From the NCBI GenBank assembly GCA_038502055.1, contig JAXRKN010000033.1, forward strand, positions 372,001 to 436,000: a DNA stretch of 64,000 nt, written 5' to 3'. Position numbers and translations under genes: made by a program. Shown here one piece after another: positions 20,573 through 34,800 of this stretch. Below the pieces are notes generated by a model. That model was not told the DNA's origin. It made no database searches and saw only the letters and a list, made by a program, of their open reading frames with translations. The first letter of the stretch is position 1. Each line of letters begins with the position of its first letter. This DNA comes from Tanytarsus gracilentus (Eukaryota; Arthropoda; Insecta; Diptera; Chironomidae).

Positions 20573-23500
20573 AGCTTTAAGTTTCAGCGGATGATGAAAA
20601 CTGACTGAGAAAGTTTACAAACAACCAATGCATCATCGTCAAATATGAGAGCGGCGAGAGAACGATAAGATAATTATTTAATAACTGGTCTGACCTTTAG
20701 ATGTGTGACTGATGAAAAAAAAATAAAAATAATAATTTAGATCCACCCGATTTAAACCTTAGATTTAAATTATTTTAATCCAGTTTGAAAAATGAAATGA
20801 GGATTAGATTTAAAATTTTGTAGTTTAAGATTAAAATTAATCTTCCGACTAAAATATAGGATTAAAAATATATCCACTTGGATTAAAAAACAATTTTTTT
20901 TACTTTTTTTGGCCAATTTATCCGTAAAATATCCCTAAAGTTTCTTAATTACATTCCGAAAGCTCTTTCAGAAAAACCCTCGCATGTCTTCCATCAATTA
21001 TTATGAAATTGTATCATTTAAACTTCTTCTTTCTCACATTATCTCGCGAAGCAGCAACAGAATAGCAAAAAAAAGAATAACGCACAGCTGAAAGCTTTCA
21101 TATTGACATGAAAATGTTTCTATTCATAGTAAATTTATTACATCATTGCCACACATTCATTACAAATAAATGTGTTTCATAAAAAGTACCATCAAGCAAA
21201 GCAAATTCACATTCATGACGAAGCTTTATTTTTTTTTTCTCTTCCCGTGGAATTTCTAAAAGGCTTGCAAATTTACCATCTGAATCGATTTTTTATGGTG
21301 CGAGTGAAAAAATATAGTTGAGGGAGGTTTTGAAGAAGAAAATCTATCACATGCACGCACGTAATATTTCACTCTCTCGCTGAACTTCCCTCTCACATTT
21401 TTTTCTTCGAAAAACATTTTTACGGCAATGATCGACATTACATATGACGTCTGTGTGTGCTTATTTTAACTTTCTATCGACTTTGTATGCCAACGTATAT
21501 AATAGATTTGCATGGCAATGTTACCGTGACAGATTGAAATTTATTGAGACTCCCTAAGAATTTCGAGCGTGAAAGTGTTTTTGGGAGGTTAAATTTCTTT
21601 TATCGATATCTAAATTGGAAAAATCAAAAGTCTTTTAATTTTCTTTTAACAAAATATTTTTAGAATTTCAAAAAACACTTTATTGCTATTGATTCAAGTT
21701 TAATAAATTTGGACACTCGCAATATCAATTAAACGCTATCATTATCGCAAAAAATACAATCAAGAAAAAAGTTTGATTATATTTTATTTTTGCAATTTAT
21801 GGTTCACGTTAAACGTCAATACACTTTAATCTGAGCTGCTTACAAACACAAAAATAAAATAATGTGAAAAATTGTTCGAAGACAAATGCAAAAATCAGTC
21901 TCGGTTTCGTTTCAGAACAGTGATCACCTCAATTGGATTTCGACCAGTTTACAGACCGGTATGAGAATTTTTAATTCTTTTATAATTTGCATTGAAAAAA
22001 TTACAGGAGCTAAAATTAAATCCATTTTATTAACTTTTAATACAATCCGTAATTTTTCTCTATAACTCCTTAATTCGAATAAAGTTTCCCAGCACAGCAA
22101 AATGCTAATAAAATGTAAATCAGAGCTCAATCAATCGAATCGCCATTCATTATTGATGGAAACACATTTTAACTCCAAAACTGAGGCACTCAGATTCCCC
22201 TCAAGCCAATTGGAAACTTTTTCGCACTGTAATCTAAGAATAAATGAGCAGGAAGAGTTGGCTGAGTTAATTAGATTGTTTTACATTCTTCCTTTTTCTC
22301 TCTTCCACTCATCCATCTAACCTAAACTACCCCGACTTCATTTATTACCCGCAACACAGCTCATTGCCGCTTCTCTGCCACTTACTGTCCACAAGTAGAA
22401 AATTGTGAAATGAGCGAGAAAGAAGCGCGTCACGACCGCAAGAATGGAAGCGGGAACATGATGTAAAGCACTAATAAAGAACTTTATGCTAATGATGGAG
22501 GAGGCAATGGTCGGTTTAAGGGGAGAAAATTTAATTTAAGGGAGTTTAAATTTTTTAAGTCGAGTTTATTAAATTTTCATAAAATTCTTTATCTCAATTT
22601 TTAAAAAAGTTAAATTAGCACCTTTGAGGGTTTTGATAATTTTCAGTATTTTGCCGGATTATCGCATCGACCAATTAATTAATTCGTAATTAACAAACAA
22701 AATTATTCTCCTGTTTACCACCAATAAATGTTATTTTTATCGAACGTTGTTAACAGTTGAAAAATTGCGAGTCTTCGCTAAAAAAACATAAAATGGAAAA
22801 AAATTCAGCAAATATTGTTACAAAAATATTTGCTCTCAATCAAATTTGGATGTCAATTGAAGAAAGAAAAATTGTTGTTGATTTAAAAATTTAAAAAAAT
22901 TTATAGTCAATTTCAAGCGATTTATTGAATTTTTTTTTCATCCGCTCTCTCAATTTCTCCTGATCTCTCTCGACAAATTTCATCACTCGAGTGATTTCAA
23001 TGATGATGCGCAAAAAACCACGCAAATGCAAACAAGCATGAAATAGCAATAAATTATGAGAGGAAATATTTCGAAAATAATATGCAATGAATATATTCAA
23101 CGGAATACGATTAAAAATGAATTTTCAATTTTTAATTGATAACATTTATCAACACAATACAGTTTTTACCTTTGCACACTTAATTTTATGTGGTGTTGAA
23201 GTATTTTTTGAATTGTTTTATCATAGAAAATATTTCGAGTGTGGTGAAATTGTAAAATGGTAAAATATTTGTTGGGTGTCGATGGAAAAATTTAATTATT
23301 ATTCCTTGTTTGAACATTTTTGGGTTTAATGCATTTTTTATAGAGAAAATTAATATTAAAGGATTTTAAATAAATTTTAAAATATATTTTTTGATTTAAT
23401 TTTTCGTCTAATAAATTTTTAAAGATGTTACAATTTTGAGAAAATATCAACAGGTTTCGAGTGTTCTTTTAAATTTGTAAAAAATGTTTTAAATCTGGAC

Positions 23501-25851
23501 AAATTTATAAAATACTAAAATTTTCAAATTCACTTCTACAAAAAGCAATTTTATAAAAAACTAGAAACTTGCAATTAAAATAAAATTCCTCATTTTCTTT
23601 AAATTTTTATTAAATCTCAAACATAAAAGACCATAAAAATATTTCAACGTATTTTATCGCAAACTGTTCAGATATTGAAATCGATCTTTGATTCTTCAAA
23701 TAAATTCAACAATCGCCATTGAAGTCGCAATTTACAATTTTAAAATTGAAATTCATGAGCAGATGAAAAATAATGAAATCAGCTCAGCTTTTCGACAAAT
23801 GTATTCGTGCTTTTTTCTCCACGCTTCCATCGTCAAAGTCGATCGAAATCGCTTGATTTTCCTCAACATCGAGTCGATGATGATAAAAATTTATACAGCA
23901 TCAGACTGATACATCAAATAAAGTTCTCTCAATGATTTATTCGAGATGATAACCGTAGCTCAATATAAATTTAAAGTAAACAACTATGGAAGATGGAAAG
24001 GAGGAAATTTTTTGTGTTAGGAAGTGAGAGAAATTTATTTTTATAGCATATTGCATGGCTGCCTTATAAATCTATTCGAAGAGGAAAGAAAAATTATTCG
24101 CTCCAGACGCGATGATGAGCAAGAAGCAAAACATAAATCAGTTAACTTCACAATCTTCCCGCTCCATATCTAAAATGATTTTTATGGCTTTTAGTAGTGG
24201 CTTTAAATTGCCAAATAATTTATCGGAAAAATCGTAAATAAAAAAAGTTGTTTTTCACGCAAAATGTGCGTCGCGTGAAATTGAGAGCGAGCAAAAAAAA
24301 AATTGTAAACACCATTTTCTCGTTATCTTCATTTGTTTGTCAACAACATTATTGTTAGCGGAAGTTCACTCTACGACACTCACATCCGTTTAAAAATTCA
24401 TTTGGGTTCGAGCGATGAAGAATTCCTAAACTCATTTTAAAGGTTGTTTGTGAAGATAATTCAGACCTTTTTCTTCGCACTCGACGTGAAATGTGCTGAA
24501 TTTATGCACTTTCAGGATGCTTTATTGACAAACTCACAAAACCTTATGTGATAAATTTTATTAAGGGTCAAGAGCAGTTTGGGAAGCCATTTTTGAAACA
24601 TGCGTGAGTGGATGAAAAATTAGGTGCTTTCCGGGTCGATAAAGTTTGATCAGGAAATTTTAGGATTGTTGACTTAAAATTTAAGGGTGGAATTTTTGAA
24701 TTCGAAAAATTCTCTAAATTTATTTCAAAAGCTGATAAATTTCTGTAAATTTAATAAATATTTCAAGATCAAAAGGAAATCGCAATTTATGGCTTAAATT
24801 TTTAAGGTTTCATCTGAAACTCCAATCACGTATTTTCCTCTCACTTCCAAGAACTCGTTAAAAGTTTCAGTCATTCAATTTCCTCACATGATCTCTCTCG
24901 CAGACCTGTAAATAATCCACCCCAAAAATTGATTTTCATTAGACGCAAAAAAAGCTCATCTCAAGGATGTTTGCTGAAAACAAAAAAATATAAAAAGTAT
25001 TTCCCAAATTAATGCCACGTTCATTCGAAAATCATGTTACGAATTTCTTATTGTTTATACACACACGCGTGTGATGGCAAATTATTTAACGTTGAAAGCA
25101 ATTCGCACACACTTCTGACATTTCCAATTTTAAAAAAGGAGAACCTTGAATGTTTTTTTTGTGCCAACCGAAAGTGACATTTTGCACACACACACACATG
25201 AACTCTCAACGTTGTCAATAGATTTTATTTGGTCTGATGCTCGAAAAATGAAATTCGTTCATGCATAAAAAAAATGCTTCGCAATTTTATTTCGTTCTTC
25301 TTTTCACGTAATGGAATTTTACGCTGATGATGTCACACCTCGTGAACTAAATTGAGTTGTGACGAGAGAAATGACTTAATTGATCCTGAACGTCATAAAC
25401 TTAAATTTTTAATCAACTTTAAGAGAAGAAATTGAATTTTTTAAATCATGACTTTTAGCAATCTTTGAAGATTATTTTAAAAAAATTTCAGTTTCCACAC
25501 CTTAAATTTTTTTTCTCATTCACGTCATTATGCAAACTCGTGTGACGCGTGTATTAGTTGGTGATTCAATGATGTTTGACAGACAATACAGAACTTTACA
25601 ATGCCACGTGGTGAATTCATCTAGCATAGATTGAGTTCGCATGTAAAAGTGCCTTCCCGGTTGTTATAGCAAAGTTTTTTCAATAATTTTCTTTCTCTTT
25701 CTGTTTCATTCGGGCAGGTAGTCGAGCGGCTGTTTTGGAGTATCCTTCGGAATTATTCTCTCGCTAGCAACACTCGACGAGTACGAAAAATTCATTGTTT
25801 ATAGAAAAATAAATATTTAAGTACGCGGGTGTGCACAGTGCAGAATTTATT
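20573..25851. other. Intergenic region upstream of TKFC and Naam, no gene seen
   Basis: 5.3 kb without a supportable exon or RNA gene. It begins with the TKFC leader and ends with the Naam leader. The last 150 bp (GTCGAGCGGCTGTTTTGGAG and beyond, near 25723) are more GC-rich and likely contain the Naam transcription start. GGATTA/TAATCC motifs cluster at about 20740-20890. Confidence 0.55.
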
Positions 25852-28800
25852 ATGGATTCAGAAGCAATCGAGCCGAGTTTAGTTGCGATGGACAGTTGTT
25901 TCACGGCATTTGATAAAGATTGGTAAGTAAATTTACTTTGAAAATTAAGTGAAGTGGAATGTTGTGAAAAGTAATTAAGGAAACTATGGCGATTAAGACG
26001 AAAATTCGGTCGTGAGATTAAAAATCAGCTCATTATAATTTATAAAGTCGACGGTAAATTTCGTGGAACTTTCACTCTTTAATTAGCTTTATTTCAAGGC
26101 AATTAATGACGCTCTTAATTTAAAATAAATTGTTAATTAATTTTTTAAAATTTCAATTAAAAAAAATTAAATTATTTAAAAAAACATCAAGATTAAATTT
26201 TAAACCTTAACAAGATTAAATTAATCCCGAGAATTAACAAAACCGTCACACTAATTATCAATTAATTAAATTCGTAACAAAGAAAGACATTAACTTTTCA
26301 ATGGTGTGACAGAATTTCCTCGAAATAATTTAAAGTCATTAAAACTTGTCGAATAAATGTCATTCGTAGCTCCTTTATGGCATTAATGGCTCTTTTTCCG
26401 CCTGGCATGGAATGACAGGTGTAAAATTAAACTTTCACCACAAATGTGGCGCTTTGCTAACATTAATTACATTTACTAGCGCATACGCGATTCTTCCTCG
26501 TAATCCGATCTATTTTTATAACGAGCCAAGAACCTTTTTAGGCATCATTCAAAATTTATTGTCTAGTTATTAATCAAACAAACTATAGTAACGGTGCTAT
26601 TTTCGTCAATTCAATGAAATGAAGAAAATATTTTCCGTGAAGTGAGGGGTGAGTGGAAGTCATGGTGTTGTGTTTTATGTCTTTACTACATTCTCATTTG
26701 GGGTGCGTATCATTAATTGCGTAAATGTTTCACGCTTCAAAAAATGAGCTTTTCTCGCTGTTTTCTTTATGTTGAGAAAATTTTGTCTAGTCATGAAACT
26801 TTGAGGATGTGAAAAGAATTGTAAGAAATTATTTTTTAAATTTTAAATAATTTTGATTCAAAATATCAATTTTCATAGTCATTATTCGAAAAAACCTCAA
26901 TAAAAATCCTTGACACATATTTTAAAGAAATTTCCGCTCAAAATTCTCAACAAGGAAAAACTTTTTAGCTGCCATGCAAAAACTAAAGTTTTTCCTTTAC
27001 AAATGCGACAACGTTAAGACTTAAGGAAGAAAGAAAAATCTTGATGACGACATTCCGACATCAAGCCGTTAAAAGCGAAAAGAAAAATGCTCGTAAAATT
27101 TTCGCTTTCAATCAATGCTTATTTTATCGATTCAGTCAATGAGGAAAATAATTGACGAACGTCTAAAGCGGTTTAAAATCCGTGGAAAATTGAAGGAGAA
27201 ATTTTCTTTGAGGTTGTCAAGTTAATTTAACAGAGAACATTTTGTGGTGGGCTGAAGCTTTTTGTAAATCATGAAATTGCGTGGTTTTAAATTTAAACTT
27301 TTCATTTTCTTTCGGAAAATTTTCATTTAGAATTTTTTTTAAATCTTTCAATAAATTCTAAAAGTAATTTTCTGGAACTCAAAAGCATTGCAATATTTTT
27401 TTCCACATGGAGATCAAGGTTCAATAAAAAAAATTCCAACTCACTTGGATTTCTTCAGAACTTTTCCGACTTACTTCCTAGTAAAACTCAAAGAAAAAGT
27501 TTTTTATCTCTCAATGGACATTTTTCATGTGAGACGAGCTAGAAAAAAATGGTCAAGGATTTTTTCTCATTTCTCATTTAAAGATGAATCGAAGTGGAAG
27601 TGGCAAATAATCCCAAATTAAATTTCGAACATCACTCGAATGATTTTTAAGCTTAAATGGATGAAATGAACATTTCTAAGAGTGACAATGAAGCTCTTTT
27701 TGAAATGACTTTTGATCAAACTTTTTTAATATTTATAAAAAAATCAGAGACTTAAAATTAATCAGAAAATAAATTTTTTAGTACAAAATCTAACGGTTTT
27801 TTTACGTTTAAATATTTTTATGAACCTTCAACAATTTTATAACGCCTATCAATCCATAAAAATGTAAACGCGCAGTTAGAAAATTCTCGATATTAAAAGT
27901 AATTGAAAACTCCACGTTTTTCTTTTTCTCCTTCTCTTTTTCCCACTGTCTCAACTCTTCTATATGTACGACCGTTTGTAAAAAAACGGTAAAAAATATT
28001 TAAAAAAACTCTTCGCCTCCATCTTACCCATCACTTCACCACTACCTCTTCCTCGATATCTGCGCTCTCCTTCGTCCCCCAATTCATTTTCATACAGTGA
28101 CAAGATTAAAGACAACGAGAGAAGAAGTGAAAATCATTCATGTTCAAAATGAAATATATATTTTGAAATTTCTGGAACCAATAAAACAGTCAATCATAAC
28201 GGTGAAATTAAAATCTTGCTCGCGATCAATTGAAACATTCACATGCTTAATTTTAAAAAGTATTTTTAGATAATATAAATAGAAAGATTTGATAGGAAAA
28301 GCTAAAAAAAAAAAATTAATCCTTTCTTTGTAATGTTTTGAGGAAGTTTAAATAAATAATTAAAATTTTGACATTTATCCTTTTTTATATTTTTAAACTT
28401 AAACTAAATTTTGTTTTTATAAAAAAAATTAATTTGGAATTTAGACCAAAAATTAGAGAAGTGGAGGGTTTTAAAAAACATCAAACAGAAAAAATTACCG
28501 CTCACTTCTATTTTTGATTTAAATTAATATTAATTTAAGTTATAATATGTTTATTGTTGGATAATAATTGTTTAAGGATATAAAAAGGTATAAAATTAAT
28601 GTTTTGTTTTTTTTTTATCTTTTCCGTGCGAAATACCTAGTTGTACAAAGAGAAGGGAGTGATGTTAAATTTTTTTTTACTTATTTTATTCTCACATGTC
28701 GAAGCAAACTGTGGCGTGAAGAGCGGCAGCCACATTTAACATTTGGAAAATGAAAAATATGAAAATAAAAGTGCCTTGAAGAGCATTTTGAAGCAATCAA

Positions 28801-31800
28801 TTTTTCAATTGATGCCGTATGAAAATTGAATGAGGCACGCCGAGAATGGCTCGAACGGTGAAAGCCTTCAACAGCGAGCGTTTTGAACATCCACATGGCA
28901 AACTCATATGTGCTGCATGTCAATACAAATAAAGCGCGTGCACAATTTTTCTAAATAATTCAACGCTTAAAATTTGAAAAATTGCCAATAAAAATGCGAA
29001 ATTTTTCTTCTTTTTCAATGTCGATGGCTTAGAATTTTTTGCGTCATACAATAAAAAAGGCTTTTTATTGAGAAAGAATAAGTGCATTGGATGGTTATTG
29101 AAGGAGAAATAAAACGATTGATTACGTTAGCTTTTAATACGGTTCGTTTAGATTTTGTGATGCGTGTCCTTGACAGTTTTCACCTTGCCAAAAATCAATG
29201 TGTCTAAACGGACGAATTTTCACATATAAAATTGGGAATAAAATCAAGGGAAATAAATTCTCAATAGAGATTTAATTTTTTGAAAATTTACAAACATTTT
29301 CAATATTATAAATTTCCATCGTTAGCTCACATGAAGCTCTAAATCTCTCTTGCATGTATAGAAATTACTAACAATTCATCAACTGCCGCATGACATTAGT
29401 TCGTGAGTTTATTATTCACTTTGATGAGTGCCATTTACAACGCAATTTTATGCGAAAGCTTTTCCCCTTCGATCCCGAAAGTAAAATGGAACACAAAAGC
29501 TTACAAATTTTCACAAACAAAAAGAAAAATAAATAGAAAAATAAAAAATTTAATGACATTCACGTTCGACCTTCTTTCCACACTCGATGCTAGAAGTTCT
29601 CGACATGTTGATTAGAGCATTTGAACTCGTTCACGTGTCGACGTGATGATTGCTATAATTTTATTAAATTTCAATCAGTTTGAAGATTTTTCTCCTTAAC
29701 GAGTTCGCATTAGATTAAAAGCAATAATGATTGAGGTTAGAATAAAATAAAATTATAATTTTTTTGAAATTTCACAAATTAATGAAAGCTCAATTAAAAT
29801 TAAATTTAACTTTTATAAATGAATAAGAATAAAATAATTCTATATTTTTAATCCAAAAACTGCAAAATCGAACTTTTTTATTTTCAATAAAATCGACTCA
29901 TGTCATTACCCTCAAACTATAAAAAAGTCTCTCTTTTTCCAATTCAGTGGCAATGCCGTGTTGATTGTCAAGGCTTAATTAAAAAAATTCTCCCCTGTTC
30001 AATTTTCCCTCATCCACCTTCTCGATAAGCTAAATCGATAAAAAGCTTCAGAAGCTAGAAAATTGAAGTACAAAGCAATTCTTTTCAAGGCACTTGAAAA
30101 TGGCAATTCAAATTTAGCGAAATGGGAAACTATTTACAGTAAATTGGAAAAGTTGTTTTTTCATTGCCACACGCTAACCACCACCAAAAGTATCAAATTA
30201 TATTTTCTTCACTGTTAGTTTCATCCTTAAATATCAAATTGGAAGCTAAAAATGTTTTTGTAGTCTAGAAATGATTACCTAGAGAATAAAGTATCAAGGG
30301 ATGCAAGATATAATTTGAATATTGTGATTTTCCGCACGATAAAAAAAATTATTTTATGGCGAAAGTTTGAAATAAAATTTTGAATTTAATCTTAAGGAAA
30401 TATGAAGTTAAATCCAAAGTTTAAATTTTAATCTAAGATTTAAGAATTAATCAAAGATTAAAATAAAATCTAAGGATTAAAAATTATAACCAGATTTAAA
30501 TTTGTGAATAAATCCAGTGATTAAAAGATTTTTTTTAAATATTCTTTCCCTCAATCATTTGCTAACTAAATTATCCATAATCAATATCCGTTAAACAAAT
30601 TATTCAATTTATTTCTCCCGAAAAGAAGAAAATCATAACTCGGTTATGCTGCTCGGTTTGCTATAATAATCATCAGTAGAGTGGCGGGTGAAAGTGATAT
30701 TAATACATCATAAATTTCCACTGCTTGCGCGCATAAAATATTTATTATTTTCGGATAATATTTTGATTGCAAAAGGCATATTGAAGAATTGAAAGATGTG
30801 AGAGCGATTGGTAATAAAACTGAACATTACGACATAAAGCAGTCCCGCAGGAGGAATTTGAGCATGAGAAGGAAGCACTTTGTCACACTCAAAGCATTTT
30901 CCTTACTGCATCGATACTATCGGATGAAGATGTAATAAAGTGAATCGTGCTTCGCCTACAAAGCGAAACTTTAAATGACCTTTGATCGTAATCTCGATAC
31001 CTTTATTGATTCACGTAATCAACTTTCAATGTATGAAGGTAGCATTTACTCTTTAAAGCACGTAAACGGAAATGTTGAAATTTGTTGAACTTAAATTATT
31101 ATTTTTGAAGCATATTCAAGAATCAAACTGCAAAATTTCCTCTTTTATGTGCATTTTTCAAATGACTTATTGAAATGCAACATTCGAATGTTTCTTGCAT
31201 GCAAGAAAAGCACTTTGGATTTTTTCCGCTTTTCTCTCGATGCCAGAAAGTCAATTTAAAAAAATCTGATAGCTTTTAAAATAAAAATGTCAGCACTTTA
31301 TTGCATAGGAAGGAGATCGTGGCTGAATAAACATTTAAATAGTCCGCTCTCAAGCTGTGATTTCCCGTTTAGTTCATCCTGGCCTCGTCTCGTTGCAATA
31401 TATTAAATTTTTTTGACGTGAGCTTTTTTTTAAAAAAGTATAATTAAAAATAACTGCATGGCATTATAACTTTGGGTATTTAGATAAGCGTGAAATGATT
31501 GCTCAACCTAGTTAGAGTCATGACGTTGAGACTTTCTTAGATAATCTAACAAGCATGTTCACCATCGCATTTAATTAGCTTTTTTGCTTCCCTTTTTTGT
31601 GAATTCGATTATCATTCAGAAACTAGAACAAATGTCATGGATTATATGCACACATGTCTACACGTTGACGACGACAAAATTCATTTCCATTTCTCTGCCA
31701 AACCGAGAAAACAATCAAAGATAATCGCAATAAATTATTCAATGTGAGATTTCATGTCGGCGGCATATCGAGGAGGAGAGTAAATACAAATGTGAGCATC

Positions 31801-34800
31801 AGACCTGAGTGGCATTGTAATTTATAACCCCTTTTTTAAAAGAGAGAGAGCGTATCGACGTGTAATATATTGCACGCTTTCACCACCTATGGCCGTATCA
31901 ATAGAGAAGGAGCTTACGAAGAGAAATTTGTTCTTGGCTACGTGACAAATTAGTTAAATTATTTGAGAATGAAAAGAGTAAAAAATCTTTTATGAATTTT
32001 TATAAAGCTTTAAATATTTTGAGAGCTTTTTGCATTTTTTTATTTCAAATTTTAAAAAAGCTAATTTTTCTCTTTTTTAAAAGCTTTAAATTAAAATTGA
32101 AATTTTTATGCTTTCCCAAATAATTTTTGCTGCTTTTAAAGCGACACTTATTTTCACTGTACAAGTAAAATTTTCCAACTTTCGTTTGAAGTCACACCAC
32201 TCTCGCATAACCTTTTACATTCTCATATTAGCTTCCTCCTCTCTTTTTCTCAGCTAATTTTATTTTAAATTAACTCGAAACAAAGCATCTAAAATTACCT
32301 TCTCGACCCCATTTCCTCTCTCCTCATTTGGCTTTCAGTTGACATCCTTTTTTACTTTCGAGTATCACATTATATGCTCATGAGGACACAAAATTCGCTT
32401 CTGGCATTTTACACAGTCAACCCTATTTTCTAATAAGAAATTCAGGAACTTCACAATGAAGCTCTTTTCATGTTTCACAATTAAGCTTCTCATTGTTTCA
32501 TGATTTGCTTGCAACGAAATTAAAATGTATTTATTAAAGGAAGAAAATGTCCCCCGGAAACTTTTCTCTCCCCTCAACATCCTTCACGTCGTCAGCATGA
32601 TGAAGAGAGACTTTAATGAAAATCTTTCTTTACCTTAATGTGATGCCCGGCGAGAAATTCGGGAAGAGTTAAAAAATTAATTTAATTAAATTTCAATAAA
32701 TAATTTGTACCTTCTAAAGCTTATTTTTCTTCTTCTTTTACTCACCGGGTTTCAGAGCTTAAAGAGAGAAAAGAAAATTGTCATTGTTGATAAGGTGCTA
32801 GTCATAATTTTTGTCGCTATTCATAAATATTTTCTCTCCCCATCATCATCCGACATTTTCTCATTCAACTTTAATTATTGAGTGAAAAGTTTTCATGCTA
32901 TCGCGACAATAAAAAAAAGAAGAAGCAAAGTGGAGGGTTGCAGACGATGAAATTAATGGCTTCGCATAAATTTACAAGGCAAAATTATTAACTGCTAGTT
33001 GTGTAGTTGCTCTCCCTCGACATCGAGCACTCTCATGACTTAAAATATTATCTCTGAAATTTATTCGCTTGTATAAAGCGTGTTAGAGAGTTAACTTAAT
33101 TAATAGAGATTAATCACGACATGGCCATTATGATGACGAAAAAAAGGCAGCTAGCAACTGCGATGAATAGTTTTGTTGACGGCAGTTTATAAATACATGC
33201 TAAGAGGAGCATAACAAATAGCATAACGATAAAAATAAAGCATAAAAGCGCTTAATTTAATTATGGAGGAAAAAAATTAATAACTTACTGTGGATATTAG
33301 AAAGTGACATTTGTCACGAACAAATTGACAAAGTATGACGATTTAGTTTCGTCTTATTTAATTAAATAACAACCAAAAGCTTATAGTCGAGTGAATTACT
33401 GAGTTGGGAATAAATTTCAAAGACACGTGAAAGGAAAAAGTTTTAGTTGAAGTGGAAAAAGTTTATGCTATGCTTCAATGTCATAGAGAAGTTTTTGATG
33501 GATAGGAATAGAAATTAAGGGGTTGGATGTGGAATTTGTAAGAAGGCTTTTTAGAAGTTTTAATATGAAAGAAGTTTTCAAAAGCCAATTATTTTTTTGA
33601 GTCTTCTCAAAAAGCTCAAAATATTTTTTGAAAAGTTCGAAAGCTTTTTAATATTTATATATTTTTGATGTAACTAATTTTTTTAACAATCCTCAAATAA
33701 TTTTTACCTTAAAAACTCAACAAAAATCCTCAACTAAATTTAATCTTTTTCTCTTTACGACATTAGGAAATTTTTGTTTGTTATTTTTGGTGTCATCCAA
33801 AACCCACACGTCACGTGCTAAATGTGATTGTTGTCAAAAATAAAAAAGAAATACACATTTCTTATTTTCTTACCTTTTTTGCTACCTTCGACTGCATGAA
33901 AGTCAAAAACCCTAAAATTCGACCATAAACATTTCTACAAAATCATTTATGTGTCATCTCACTCCTCGTCATATCACTTTATATTCCTGAGACTTTTATA
34001 TATATTTTTATAAAAATCAACATGATACTTGAGAATGGCTCCTTTGAGGTTATGCTTCATCGTATACATCTACATGTGTTATTATTTTAATAAAACTTTC
34101 GAGCCCTTGAGGTTTCATGCGTTGGTAAATGTTTCTTCTTTTTTTCTTTTCCGCATTCATCACCTCTTTTTATCCATTCGTGTAAGGAATGAGACAAGGG
34201 ATTACATTCATTACTTTACGGCACATCAAAGTGAAAAAATGAGTGACATAAATCATTTAGCTCCGGTTCCTTCTTTATTTCGGCATAAAAATCAAGTTTT
34301 TGATGATTTTTTCATGTAAATTTGCAGTTTTAAATTTTAAACCTTTCTCGTGTCATTCAAAAGACCTTTGCCGCACACTTTTATGGCTTTCGTGTGCCAC
34401 ACCGAAAATTGCGCGTATATCATGAATTATTTTCATCATTTGCTTAACGACAACGAAGACATATGTATGCGTTAAAATATTCATCATAAGATGTCGTGAG
34501 AAGAGAGAAAAAAAATTTTAAAGACAAAATGTTTTTTAAAAATTCGTGAGTGATGGAAAAAATATGAGTTGACACTTGGCAAATACGCGTGACATGTTAC
34601 AACCTACATTCGTGTCGCTCGACACGTGAAAACTCATTTTAACAATTCTTGGAATTCAAATGGGAAAACAAAAAAATAAGATTTGAAAAAGACTTTGAAA
34701 GCTCAATAGAATTTTTAAAATTAACTTAAAGTGTATAGCTAGTTAAAAAATCCTTCTGGTGAATTATTCCGGTCCGCCCTTAACATAATTTACGACTCCC